Numbered from the stretch's first letter, positions 54,743-63,461 are shown. The stretch: 64,000 nt of DNA from Bacillota bacterium (GCA_023426245.1 JAFABB010000004.1:38254-102253), one strand, 5' to 3'. Program-made: numbers and translations. The notes: a model not told the origin generated them from the sequence alone.

Positions 54743-55585
54743 TCAACCGCATTGCAAGATTACCCAGCATTGGCTAAAATCCCGCTTTTTTAAATCCGCC
54801 TTTTTGATCCAATAATAAAGCCGGCCACCGTCACCCCACATCATTCCGGCTTTCTCATGGGAGCCCACCTGGAATAACAACTGCCATTGGTCCTGCTCTT
54901 TTCCAAACTCAGCCGCCCTGGGATCTTGATAACCGCTGGAGTTGCCGCAATAAAGACCGTGGGTAACCAAAGCGCATTCCCGCTCCATCTCTCCTTGAAT
55001 ATTGTCTGCATAACCCAATAATTTGGTTTCTCTATCTGCACAAGTCAGATCGAAATATTCATCCTTGGCTTCTTCTTGGTCGATGATCTGGCGGATGGTA
55101 TCATTTTCCCAAGAGGGCAGGCTGACGGATTCCAGAAAACCCATGCGGCTTGGACTAAATCGGACATCCTCCGTTACATCATCCGGATAATCCAGCCGCC
55201 GCAACTGCTCTGCCGGCCCATCATTAAAAAGTACCTTGAACTTGCCTGCATCATGGGGATCAAAGCCCCAGGGCTGGTCGATGGAGTAAAAAAACCATAA
55301 CCATCCTTGGGAAGGCAATAACTTGTCTTGATCGAAACTCGTAACCTCCGCCAGGTTAACCTGCCCGATAAACGACAGGCTGGCGCTGGAAGGTTCCGTC
55401 GGCCATTCGACAGTTGGCGGTAAGTCCGGCCGGCCGCCCAATTTGGAACAGCCTATTTCTATGGTCTCTTCCGTCTCCGGGGTGAGATCGACCTCAATAT
55501 CTTTTCGAATCAAAGGTTCAATGCGCGTCCAGTAATTTTTTAAACTCGTTTCCTGAAACACTTTTTCCACATAACAACGGTTCAT
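54743..55585 (-). CDS. DUF1963 (YwqG-like) protein
   Basis: A 280-residue cytoplasmic protein of the DUF1963/YwqG family: 'SKLGGRPDLPPTVEWP' (about 47-62), LSFIGQVNL, GWLWFFYS and the C-terminal GDGGRLYYWI. Function unknown; in B. subtilis ywqG lies near a WapA/YeeF-type toxin-immunity region, and members often neighbour immunity genes, as here. AAGGAGG site 10 bases before the ATG. Confidence 0.82.
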   Translation of the reverse strand: MNRCYVEKVFQETSLKNYWTRIEPLIRKDIEVDLTPETEETIEIGCSKLGGRPDLPPTVEWPTEPSSASLSFIGQVNLAEVTSFDQDKLLPSQGWLWFFYSIDQPWGFDPHDAGKFKVLFNDGPAEQLRRLDYPDDVTEDVRFSPSRMGFLESVSLPSWENDTIRQIIDQEEAKDEYFDLTCADRETKLLGYADNIQGEMERECALVTHGLYCGNSSGYQDPRAAEFGKEQDQWQLLFQVGSHEKAGMMWGDGGRLYYWIKKADLKKRDFSQCWVILQCG

Positions 55586-55650
55586 GGTTTATTACCTCCT
55601 TGGATCTTGTATCTTCATCCTTGTTTTCGATTTAGTCGATTTCCAAGTCC

Positions 55651-55914
55651 TCATATCTGCCTAAAAGTCAACCCCAACAACCCGTTTTGTTCGATAAACT
55701 CCTTCAATGTCTCAGTTACGACCGGATATAGATCATCCCCTTTCGGTATGAAGATTTGTTTATGGGGATCGTCTTTATGGGCCTTTTCAATCTCCCAATC
55801 CGTATCCGTCATAGGCACGCCGTGGGTTTTAATCCTCTCCAGCGCAAGCGAGCCTTTTTCAACAAAGCATGCATAGAATTTTCCTTCTTCGCACTCTAGC
55901 GGTATCAACTCCAC
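55651..55914 (-). pseudogene. Truncated Imm11-like fragment (C-terminal part)
   Basis: An 87-residue frame, from a GTG without a recognisable RBS, whose last 25 residues (VVTETLKEFIEQNGLLGLTF) match the end of the gene just upstream (VVSEFFKEIVEKNGLEGLIF). The frame stays open a further 20 codons upstream (through LGLQVHEIENS) with no good start. It looks like a second tandem copy that has lost its N-terminal half. Confidence 0.6.
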
Positions 55915-55961
55915 GCTGTTTTCAATTTCGTGAACTTGTAACCCAAGTCGAAATATTTCTT

Positions 55962-56491
55962 TTAGTCCTCGCTCATTTCCCAGACTTTCTTGAAAATCAA
56001 CCCTTCCAAGCCGTTTTTTTCGACGATTTCTTTAAAAAACTCTGAAACAACCGTCCCTAAAGTTGGTAACCCTTCAACAGTAAAAATATGTTTTCCGGAA
56101 ACGGTTTCTTTCTCAAATTCATATTTATCGATGAGCATAATCCTGCCACTGGATGTTCTGATCACTTCCGCTTTGTCCATATCAAGCTTAGCTGTTTGAA
56201 GAACCCTAATCCCATAAAAATTGCCTGTTTTGGCTTGAAGCGATATCCCAATGTGTTGCCTTCAAAATTTTTGCTTAATATCTGCCACGCTCTTTCACTT
56301 AACGTTACCAAACCAAGGAATGATGGAAAATCACCTCTGCGTTTCATTTTTCCAAGACTCACCGGGATCGGCAGAGAATCGTCCAATTGTTGGTGACAGC
56401 TTAAACGATCATAAATATCCAAACTATTTTTCGAAAGAATTTTTAAATAATCATATGTATCTGAATCCGGGATTATCGAATAGTAATTCAT
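55962..56491 (-). pseudogene. Imm11-like (DUF1629) immunity protein gene with a frameshift
   Basis: Two overlapping frames form one broken gene. The first starts at 56491 (ACGGAGGA 4 bases upstream, MNYYSIIPD) and has 'GDFPSFLGLVTLSERAWQIL', the core of the Imm11/DUF1629 family. At about 56215-56220 (five T on the coding strand) it leaves frame; shifting by one base gives AIFYGIRVLQTAKLDMDKAEV and then a normal C-terminus (to 55962). One missing T would explain it. Whole protein would be about 175 residues, the family norm. Could be a real inactivation, a sequencing error in a homopolymer, or -1 slippage. The family gives self-protection against a contact-delivered toxin. Confidence 0.65.
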
Positions 56492-56647
56492 AGCTTCCTC
56501 CGTTTTAGTCTTCATTCCCGCCAATCTCCCGGCGGAAAAGAAACCCATTTACTCACCAATCGTCTTTTTCCATAACGGCTCAAATGTACTTGAAAATGAA
56601 ATATGCTATAAGTATAAATCCTAAAACACCCACAGCAAGGAGAAAAA
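56492..56647. other. Intergenic stretch with a possible tiny membrane-peptide frame
   Basis: On the minus strand between about 56650 and 56573 a frame reads one strongly hydrophobic helix (ILVFLLAVGVLGFILIAYFI) but has no ATG, GTG or TTG start with an RBS. It overlaps the end of the next gene by a few bases. It may be a missed start, a frameshifted extension of that gene, or nothing. Confidence 0.25.
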
Positions 56648-57061
56648 CTAAAATTGCCGTATCAATTTTTTCACTTTAACCAAAAATACGGCTCCACCGA
56701 TTCCAGCCGTTACCACAATTATTAATTCCCTAAGTAAATAAAGGGCAGATTTCCGGCGGGCTTCCCGGAGAATGATACGGCTGAATTCTTCGGGAGCCGG
56801 GAGACTGAATGAATTTTTGAGTAAAGAACGCGAAGTTTTATAACACGAACTCATGACCCATTCCTCCGCGTCACAATCTGTCAATCCTCGCCGGATGAGA
56901 GCGGCTTCTTCCCATCCTGCGTAAAAAAGCGATCTTAAGTAAACGCTTTGTAGGTCACTTGACCCGGGTTGTCTCCGCAAGCGCCGCTCGGTCAAAAAAT
57001 TCATTTGCCACCGACTTGAGCAAAGTTTACGATTGCAGTTTCCCAAAAAATGATCTACCAC
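56648..57061 (-). CDS. Small protein with a C-terminal membrane helix, unknown
   Basis: Up to 137 residues. The N-terminal two thirds are charged and Leu/Arg-rich; the end (about 108-130) is a membrane helix 'LIIVVTAGIGGAVFLVKV'. No family recognised; size and layout (soluble N-terminus, Cys residues, one C-terminal helix) recall small anti-sigma-like or holin-adjacent proteins, but this is not evidence of function. The start is unclear: GTG at 57061 (weak GGAAAA) or ATG at 57004 (GGTGG 3 bases upstream). Confidence 0.5.
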   Translation of the reverse strand: MVDHFLGNCNRKLCSSRWQMNFLTERRLRRQPGSSDLQSVYLRSLFYAGWEEAALIRRGLTDCDAEEWVMSSCYKTSRSLLKNSFSLPAPEEFSRIILREARRKSALYLLRELIIVVTAGIGGAVFLVKVKKLIRQF

Positions 57062-57108
57062 ATTTTTCCGCTCAACATTGCAATACCTATCAATTCAGAA
57101 TTAACGCT

Positions 57109-59481
57109 TCATTCAGCGCCGGCATCTTTCAATAATGTAGCAACTTTGGTCATTTTTAATTTCTGCGCGTACTTCAAAGGGGTATTCCCAAGCTCATCCG
57201 TAAGGTTAAAGTTGGCCCCGGCTTCAAGTAATAGTTTAATTACTTCCGGAGAGCGCTCCATGATGATCGCTTTGATCAATGGTGTCCAACCGTCGTTTCG
57301 TTGAGTATTGATATCGGCTCCGGCTGCCAGCAACAATTTGACGACTTCAAGATGGCCCCCAGCGCATGCTTCCATCAGGGCTGATTCACCGTAATTATCT
57401 TTAAAATTGACCTCAGCTCCCTTTTCAATTAATATTTTAACGACTTCAGGATGAGCCTTATAGGCAGCCTCCATTAAAACCGAGTAATTTTTAGTCCCAC
57501 TCTTTTCCCTGGTAACATTGGGATTACCTCCGATATCCATTAGAAACCTTACAATCTCGGCATGTCCCTTTTCAGTTGCTTTGAATAAAGACGAGATCAA
57601 GCCATCCTCTTGGGTGGCTTGATCCAGATCACCTACTGATTCAATTTGCTGCTTTACCAGATCCATCAAACCGAATTGGGCTGCTAATGATACCTTTCCG
57701 CTCCAGATGCGACCGGCATTATCTCCGGCCAATTCTTTAACTGCTTTATATTCCCGGATCACTCCACCTTCCGGAAAGAGGATGGTATGCTCCGATTCGA
57801 CCTTATGTCTAAAGGCTGCCACCATCTTCTCAAAATGCGGCAGTTCCTTTAAATAATCACTGATCTGTGAATAAAAGAAGCGCGGGTCATGGGTACGGGT
57901 CATAATCGTAACGTCCTGATCGCTCTCCTCAAGAACCGAGCCATATGAAAATACTTTATGTTCACGTAGCATATTGTCGATCTTATTAACAATATCTCGA
58001 TAACCGATATCCTCACGGGCTTCCGGTTTAATCTTCCATTGAATGATCAATTCGAAACTCATTAGGTTTTCGAGGACGTCCGATGATAGTAATTTCTTGT
58101 CCAAATACGCGTGGGCGCAACGAAAGAAACGATCGTCTCCTTGGGTTGCGGCGAGGTAAAAGGAGAACATTATCTCACTTAGGCCGGTCAAAACCAGGTT
58201 TGAGTTTTTGCAGATCAATTCACACACATCCGGAAACTGCTCGTGAAAACCACCCGTCATTCCCCCAAAAAAGCCGGCGAACCCGGAGAGGAAAAGTTCC
58301 AGTAAACTATCATAATCTATATTTTGGTTTCCATCATTGTCAGCAGCGATCAGCCAATGAAAACCTTTCCTAAATAAAGCGCTGCCTTCTTCCTTGGAAA
58401 GTTTCCGAAGTATCGTCAAAAATTTTTGTGAGCGGTGGATCAAGGCAAATTTCTTTTGTTCTATAGGGGTCGGTTCCAGTGAAGTGGCCAACTGCCAGAC
58501 AAGTTTGGGGGTAAGCGGTTCCCCGTTTCCCATCAGGTAGTATTGTTCCGGTTTGGCAACTGTCTTGCGATAGAATTCCTGGGAGGCAATAAGCAACTGG
58601 CCCAGAGCTACATCGTCCTCTTGCAACAGCAATTGGGGATTCTGAAAATACTTCTCATAAATGTCCTGCTCAACTGGAAATAACCATTTGCTTTCAAATT
58701 CTCGGGTAGTACCATTATCCATCAGGACCACCGCTGTTTCCTGGTTTTTAAAGGTTGTTACTATTCCCCGCTCATTCTCCATCGCTGTCCTAGTGTCGAT
58801 AAAAATCTCCACTCGGCTGCCCGAAGTTATTTGAAGATTTATTTTATGGAAAGCTGCAAATGAGTCCATCTTTCTTTCCTGTAATAACGATGACCCTGGA
58901 AATAAATAATTCAGATCGTAATTGACCTTTTCAATATGGGCTCTTTTCTCCGGATAAATCAGCGGTAAGGTGAAAGCGTCCAATCCTGCAACATCAATTG
59001 CTAGGCTTAGGAAGTCCTGAAAGTTGAAGGGAAGGGAATTAACTATCGAAAAATCTTCATTACTAATAATCAAGGTCACCTCTGCCAAGTCAGCCAAGAT
59101 GATGGCGCCTGCAAAATGGTCGGTATAGATCGGTCTGATTCGGTTTTTTCGGCTTTCATATTCTACAGGTAAGGCACACTCTCTATCAGAGTAAAAACCG
59201 TTTTCATTCTCCATAATCATTTCCAATTCCGGCACTTCCAAACGGCCGTAATTCCAACTTAATTTGCAGCCGTCCATTTGGAGAAAGAACGCTTTGATCA
59301 ACGGATGAAGAATAAATCCAACCTCTGCTTCCAATTCTTTGATTTCCTCAGGGTCAAGACCTTTGTTCGTCATCAAGGAAATGTTGATCGGCAGCCCGTT
59401 CCGTTTCATGCTTCTCAATTCATCCTGCTTTGCCTCTAAAAGCTCCTTATAATTCATTTCTGTTGTTCCATCCGTAGCCAT
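57109..59481 (-). CDS. SUKH-like (SMI1/KNR4) domain protein with C-terminal ankyrin repeats
   Basis: A 790-residue cytoplasmic protein. Residues about 30-165 resemble a SUKH/SMI1-KNR4 immunity domain ('LDPEEIKELEAEVGFILHPLIKAFFLQMDG'). A middle region (about 190-600) is unrecognised and includes an SH3-like patch (RGIVTTFKNQETAVVLMDNG). Residues about 620-790 contain five ankyrin repeats of 33 residues (for example YGESALMEACAGGHLEVVKL, DGWTPLIKAIIMERSPEVI). The start at 59481 follows AAGGAAGGAG. It neighbours Imm11-like and DUF1963 genes. SUKH proteins neutralise nuclease-type toxins; the fusion to ankyrin repeats suggests a protein-binding module. Both the toxin and the partner are unknown. 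Confidence 0.75.
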   Translation of the reverse strand: MATDGTTEMNYKELLEAKQDELRSMKRNGLPINISLMTNKGLDPEEIKELEAEVGFILHPLIKAFFLQMDGCKLSWNYGRLEVPELEMIMENENGFYSDRECALPVEYESRKNRIRPIYTDHFAGAIILADLAEVTLIISNEDFSIVNSLPFNFQDFLSLAIDVAGLDAFTLPLIYPEKRAHIEKVNYDLNYLFPGSSLLQERKMDSFAAFHKINLQITSGSRVEIFIDTRTAMENERGIVTTFKNQETAVVLMDNGTTREFESKWLFPVEQDIYEKYFQNPQLLLQEDDVALGQLLIASQEFYRKTVAKPEQYYLMGNGEPLTPKLVWQLATSLEPTPIEQKKFALIHRSQKFLTILRKLSKEEGSALFRKGFHWLIAADNDGNQNIDYDSLLELFLSGFAGFFGGMTGGFHEQFPDVCELICKNSNLVLTGLSEIMFSFYLAATQGDDRFFRCAHAYLDKKLLSSDVLENLMSFELIIQWKIKPEAREDIGYRDIVNKIDNMLREHKVFSYGSVLEESDQDVTIMTRTHDPRFFYSQISDYLKELPHFEKMVAAFRHKVESEHTILFPEGGVIREYKAVKELAGDNAGRIWSGKVSLAAQFGLMDLVKQQIESVGDLDQATQEDGLISSLFKATEKGHAEIVRFLMDIGGNPNVTREKSGTKNYSVLMEAAYKAHPEVVKILIEKGAEVNFKDNYGESALMEACAGGHLEVVKLLLAAGADINTQRNDGWTPLIKAIIMERSPEVIKLLLEAGANFNLTDELGNTPLKYAQKLKMTKVATLLKDAGAE

Positions 59482-59602
59482 AACGAATCTCCTTCCTTTC
59501 TTCAAGAAAAATAGTGAAAATAACGTAAACAATCAATTGAGTCTTCCAATAACCTGAACTGCACTAATGCATCCGTAACAACTTCGCACTATCTGAAACA
59601 CA
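59482..59602. other. Upstream region of the SUKH-ankyrin gene
   Basis: About 120 bases that must contain the promoter of the gene at 59481; no clear element picked out. Confidence 0.3.
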
Positions 59603-59761
59603 TTAATAAAGAAAAAATGTAGTGTCCCAAGTAAGTTGAGGGTTGACTACTTTGTTATTTAATGCGATGTCGATGTTTAATAACCGAAATTCCCCACCAT
59701 TCAGTTCATCTTCTTCCTCTTCCATACGATTTAAGAGGCTTTGTAGTTTGATACTATACAT
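59603..59761 (-). CDS. Possible 52-residue small protein
   Basis: ATG (59761) to TAA frame encoding an acidic peptide (MEEEEDELNGGEF near the start, TWDTTFFLY at the end). The upstream signal is weak (TGGAAA, 9 bases). Composition is plausible for a protein and the frame fills most of the 460-base gap, but no family or homologue is recognised. Could equally be the remnant of a larger gene. Confidence 0.3.
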   Translation of the reverse strand: MYSIKLQSLLNRMEEEEDELNGGEFRLLNIDIALNNKVVNPQLTWDTTFFLY

Positions 59762-59873
59762 AACTATTTTCCAGTCGATAAATAAATTATCGGCGGAATA
59801 ATTTTAATAATTTAATACATTTTATAAACATCGAACAGAAAATAACCATTCGATTCCTGCCAATATAACAAAA

Positions 59874-59902
59874 CACGCACCATAATCGGATTATGATGCG
59901 TG
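59874..59902 (-). terminator. Intrinsic terminator of the ABC-F gene
   Basis: CACGCA/TGCGTG and CATAAT/ATTATG stems with one mismatch between them and a 3-base loop, followed on the minus strand by TTTTGTTATATT. 40 bases past the stop codon at 59942. Confidence 0.85.
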
Positions 59903-59941
59903 AAGGTTACTTAAATATACAGCGATTCGTTCTCCTCTTCC

Positions 59942-61423
59942 TTAAAGCTCAACACTCTTGGTGGCAATATTTTTGCAAAATTCGCTGTCATGTTCCACAA
60001 ATAGCAAAGTGGGCCGGTATTCCAGGAGTAATTCTTCAATTTGCATGCGGGAGATCACATCAATAAAATTAAGCGGTTCATCCCAGATATGCAAATGAGC
60101 TTTCTCGCAAAGGCTCTTGGCAATCAGCACTTTTTTCTTTTGGCCGCCGCTGAAAGCCGACATATCCTTCCCAAACTGTTCTCTGGAAAAATCAAGCTTG
60201 TTTAAAATCGATTTAAACAGGGATTCATCAATTTGACTGTTTGCAGCGTAATCCGTTAAATTGCCCCGGAGATGCGATGTGTCCTGAGAGACATAGGATA
60301 TTTGAAGCTGGCTACCTTTCCTGAAAGTGCCTGTATAACCTATTTTCTCACCGCAAATTAATTTGATCAGGCTTGATTTCCCCGAGCCGTTTCTGCCCTT
60401 GAGGGCAATCCGGTCCCCCTGCTCAATCGTAAAGCCGACATCCCGGCAAACCACCTTTTCACCGTAAAGAATAGCAACATTTTCAAGTTCGCCCAGACGG
60501 TTTTTGTGGTAGGCAAGTTGCGAAATCTTCAGGCTATAGGGGTTCTCAATATTTTTAAGAAGTTTGGATTTCTCATCAATGGCGGCTTGCTGCCTGTTTT
60601 CGATGGATTTGGAACGTTTCATCATTTTGGCGGCCTTATGGCCGATAAAACCCCTATCCGCAGGCTTGGACCCGGAATTCTTCGTCGCATACTTGGTTTT
60701 TTCCACTTCCTGCGACCAACTGCCGGTCCGTTTGACAGCTTCCGACAGCCGGTTAATATCTTTTCGCAACTTTTCATTTTCAGCAAGCTCAAAACGGTCC
60801 TGCCTTTTTTTATTTTCCCACCAACTGGAGAAATTGCCCTTTTGGATTTCGATGTTGGTCTTATTAATCGAAAGAATGTGGTCCACACAACCATCAAGAA
60901 ACGCCCGGTCATGGGATACCAAAATAAAACCGCTTTTGGAATTAAGATAATCACTGACAAGCTCTCTGGCATCCATATCCAGGTGGTTGGTTGGCTCATC
61001 AATTAATAGAAAGCTGTTTTCTTTCAGAAACAAGGCGGCAAGCAGCACTTTGGTTTGCTCCCCGTTGGAAAGGGTCTTAAAAGGGCGATATAACACATCC
61101 TCGGATATTTTCAGCAACGAAAGTTCCCGCATTAGCTTCCAATGAAGGTATTCCGGAACAATCGCGCCGATTCCATCGATGGTGTTGTTTTCCTTGTCGG
61201 CCACTTCGAAAGGAAAATATTCAAAGCTGACATTGGCGGAAATATTCCCGCCGTATTCATATTTCCCCCTCAGTAAATTGAGAAACGTTGTTTTGCCTCT
61301 GCCGTTTCTTCCCGTGAATCCCAGCTTCCAATCGGTATCCATTTGAAAGCTCACATTTTCAAAGATGTTATCATAACTACCCTCATAGGCAAAGGTAAGA
61401 TTGGTGACTTTGATTAATGACAT
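59942..61423 (-). CDS. ABC-F ribosomal protection protein, Lsa type
   Basis: A 493-residue cytoplasmic ATPase with two ABC domains and no membrane part; antibiotic-resistance ABC-F proteins bind the ribosomal E site and dislodge lincosamides, streptogramin A and pleuromutilins. Domain 1: Walker A GRNGRGKTT (38-46), signature LSNGEQ, Walker B LLIDEPTNHLD. Linker about 190-290. Domain 2: GRNGSGKSS, FSGGQKKKV and HIWDEPLNFID, the last being the Lsa/Vga form. RBS AGGAGGATACTTTC. Preceded by a complete attenuator with a six-codon leader ORF. Drug range is inferred from family. Confidence 0.9.
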   Translation of the reverse strand: MSLIKVTNLTFAYEGSYDNIFENVSFQMDTDWKLGFTGRNGRGKTTFLNLLRGKYEYGGNISANVSFEYFPFEVADKENNTIDGIGAIVPEYLHWKLMRELSLLKISEDVLYRPFKTLSNGEQTKVLLAALFLKENSFLLIDEPTNHLDMDARELVSDYLNSKSGFILVSHDRAFLDGCVDHILSINKTNIEIQKGNFSSWWENKKRQDRFELAENEKLRKDINRLSEAVKRTGSWSQEVEKTKYATKNSGSKPADRGFIGHKAAKMMKRSKSIENRQQAAIDEKSKLLKNIENPYSLKISQLAYHKNRLGELENVAILYGEKVVCRDVGFTIEQGDRIALKGRNGSGKSSLIKLICGEKIGYTGTFRKGSQLQISYVSQDTSHLRGNLTDYAANSQIDESLFKSILNKLDFSREQFGKDMSAFSGGQKKKVLIAKSLCEKAHLHIWDEPLNFIDVISRMQIEELLLEYRPTLLFVEHDSEFCKNIATKSVEL

Positions 61424-61465
61424 GAAAGTATCCTCCTGTATTGATTGGTGCGCACAAATAGAAAA

Positions 61466-61491
61466 GCCGCAAGAAAGTTACTTCTTGCAGC
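61466..61491 (-). terminator. Attenuator terminator in the ABC-F leader (segments 3:4)
   Basis: On the minus strand GCTGCAAGAA pairs with TTCTTGCGGC (one wobble) around a short loop, followed by TTTTC. It lies 40-70 bases before the ABC-F start codon. Its 3' arm can instead pair with an upstream segment (61580-61593). Confidence 0.85.
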
Positions 61492-61579
61492 TCATCCATA
61501 CAGGAAAATCAAACCCCAAAAACGGGTATGATAGCGTGCCAACGCACGTGTAGTATATTATCGCTGAGTGAAAAGAATG

Positions 61580-61593
61580 AGTAACTTTCTTGC
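61580..61593 (-). promoter_or_regulatory. Antiterminator segment (segment 2) of the ABC-F attenuator
   Basis: Minus strand GCAAGAAAGTTACT. It is the exact complement of AGTAACTTTCTTGC (61482-61469), the 3' part of the terminator, giving a perfect 14-bp antiterminator. Its first nine bases are also complementary to CTTTCTTGC inside the leader ORF (61666-61658), giving the competing 1:2 hairpin. Confidence 0.85.
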
Positions 61594-61654
61594 GCAAGCA
61601 CAACAAAAACAAGACGAAAATGTCCGCCCCAACATTTTATTATGCTTTATGAAA

Positions 61655-61675
61655 TTAGCAAGAAAGATTCTTCAT
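61655..61675 (-). CDS. Leader peptide MKNLSC of the ABC-F attenuator
   Basis: Six codons plus TAA. GGAG (61687-61684) lies 8 bases upstream of the ATG, and the promoter ends 31 bases before that. The codons CTT TCT TGC are segment 1 of the attenuator. A ribosome held here by a drug would free segment 2 to form the antiterminator. Confidence 0.8.
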   Translation of the reverse strand: MKNLSC

Positions 61676-61706
61676 CTTTTCAACTCCAATCTTTATATTT
61701 TAAATC

Positions 61707-61736
61707 ATTATACCATACGACGGCAGGCTCTCTCAA
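61707..61736 (-). promoter_or_regulatory. SigA-type promoter of the ABC-F transcript
   Basis: Minus strand TTGAGA (61736-61731), 18-base spacer, perfect TATAAT (61712-61707). Predicted start near 61700, about 25 bases before the leader ATG. It begins immediately past the stop codon of the chemotaxis gene. Confidence 0.8.
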
Positions 61737-63461
61737 TCACAAATTGAATTTTTTAATCACACCCTGCAATTCATCCGCCATACTCGCCAGCACCGAAGCT
61801 GAATTGGATACTTCTTCTAAAATGGCGGTTTGTTCCTCTGCCGAGGCTGATACCTCCTGGCTTCCGGCCAGAGACTGCTCAGCAATGGCGGCGATGTTTT
61901 CACTCATCTCCTCAACCTTCCTCAATTCCTCGACCATCTTTTGGATTTCTCCGGTGATATTCTTGACTCCATAATCCGCTTCCTTACTGGTATCAACGAT
62001 TCTTCCGAAATTCACCTGAACATCCTGGGCAATATCCATCCCCACTTTCACTTCTTGAACCCCGATCACCATTTGGTCCGCAACATGAAGCGCCTCACCC
62101 TGGATTTCATTTAAAAGCCTGCCGATATCATTAACCGCCTGAGCGGAGCCGTCGGCTAATTTACGAATTTCCTCAGCCACCACTGCAAATCCCCGGCCGT
62201 ACTCACCCGCCCTCGCCGCTTCGATCGACGCGTTTAACGATAATAAATTGGTTTGTTCAGACATCTGGTTAATCAATTGTAAAATTTCACCAATCGCTTC
62301 CGAACGAACTTTTAATCCTTCCGTACTTGATTGGATGGAATCGAATTCTTTTTGAATCACATGGGTCTGCGTGATCAGTCCCGTAAGTTTTGAATGTCCT
62401 TCCTCCGCCGTATTGGCGGCATTCTCAGCGATCGCCAAAACTCTTACAATATTTTCAGACATTTTCCGATTGGCTTCCAATAATTGTGCAATTACCTGGA
62501 CCGTTTTTTGGGATTCTCCGGATTGCTCCGCAGCCCCGCGCGATACTTCCTGAATCGTGACGGCAATTTGCTGGCTGGCCCGGGTCGTTTGTTCGGTGCT
62601 GTCCCTTAATAGTTTAACCGACTGGGTGATTTGGGTGCTGCCCTGAGTGATTTTGCCCAATATTTCATGGAGATTTTCCACCATTTTATTGAAAGATTCC
62701 GCTAAAATAGCGATTTCATCATTGGAATGAACCCGAATGGTCTCCACCCGCAAATCTCCGGCAGAAATTTTTTGGGCGGTATACGCTATTTTGGATATCG
62801 AATCGGCAATTCGGGTCAAGTAAATGGTAACGGTGGTGATACACAGCCCGCCGATGACGAACAGGATCAGCAAGGAAATCATTTCAATAAGATGGGTCCG
62901 GAAGTCGACTTTCCCTTTTAATTCCTGATAATAGCTAAGTTCGATGTTGATCAATTCCTGAACATTCCCCTTGATATAATCACAGGTGTTCCTCAGATCA
63001 TTATGCTTTTCATTATAGTCAAATTGTTCATCCGCCTTTGGATGATCCGCTTTGGTAAGGATTTCGGCGCTTATCTCCTGGTAGCTCGCCAATAGATTTC
63101 CCAATGATTGAAGCGATTTGCGGCCACCGGAACTTTGCACCATCTTCACTAATAAGCGCTCATCTTTGGTGATCGCCGCCAGGTTTTTCTCTATTTGCCC
63201 TCTATCACTTGGATTGGGATTCAGAAAATAGTTGGGCAGCACCTCGGCGATTTCCTGGGTTGGTTTTAGCATCTCATTGGCTATCATCGTGGTCTCCGAC
63301 ATCTGGTTCAACTTGCCAAAGGCTACCCGCTGAGCATAACTGCTGGCCAAACTGACCGTGATAATCAATAGCATACTAATGAGAAAGACGAATACCAGTT
63401 TCATTTTAAATGAAATTCGAAAGTTTAATCTGGCTACAATACCGGCCAATAATTTATTCAT
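61737..63461 (-). CDS. Methyl-accepting chemotaxis protein
   Basis: A 574-residue transmembrane chemoreceptor: helix 1 (about 20-42), extracytoplasmic four-helix-bundle sensor (about 45-195), helix 2 (about 197-220), HAMP (about 220-272), then a long cytoplasmic coiled coil. The CheA/CheW-binding tip is present (MSEQTNLLSLNASIEAARAG, then YGRGFAVVAEEIRKLA). The start at 63461 follows AAAGGA by 8 bases; two upstream in-frame ATGs lack that. Implies a flagellated or twitching host. No chemotaxis genes adjoin. Confidence 0.92.
   Translation of the reverse strand: MNKLLAGIVARLNFRISFKMKLVFVFLISMLLIITVSLASSYAQRVAFGKLNQMSETTMIANEMLKPTQEIAEVLPNYFLNPNPSDRGQIEKNLAAITKDERLLVKMVQSSGGRKSLQSLGNLLASYQEISAEILTKADHPKADEQFDYNEKHNDLRNTCDYIKGNVQELINIELSYYQELKGKVDFRTHLIEMISLLILFVIGGLCITTVTIYLTRIADSISKIAYTAQKISAGDLRVETIRVHSNDEIAILAESFNKMVENLHEILGKITQGSTQITQSVKLLRDSTEQTTRASQQIAVTIQEVSRGAAEQSGESQKTVQVIAQLLEANRKMSENIVRVLAIAENAANTAEEGHSKLTGLITQTHVIQKEFDSIQSSTEGLKVRSEAIGEILQLINQMSEQTNLLSLNASIEAARAGEYGRGFAVVAEEIRKLADGSAQAVNDIGRLLNEIQGEALHVADQMVIGVQEVKVGMDIAQDVQVNFGRIVDTSKEADYGVKNITGEIQKMVEELRKVEEMSENIAAIAEQSLAGSQEVSASAEEQTAILEEVSNSASVLASMADELQGVIKKFNL

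Noticed and set aside
60506..61006. Plus-strand frame of 166 codons opposite the ABC-F gene
   Set aside because: Antisense shadow of conserved ABC motifs; no start signal.
61597..61634. Alternative leader ORF starting ATGTTGGGG in the ABC-F leader
   Set aside because: No ribosome-binding site precedes it, whereas MKNLSC has GGAG at 8 bases and carries the complementary segment.
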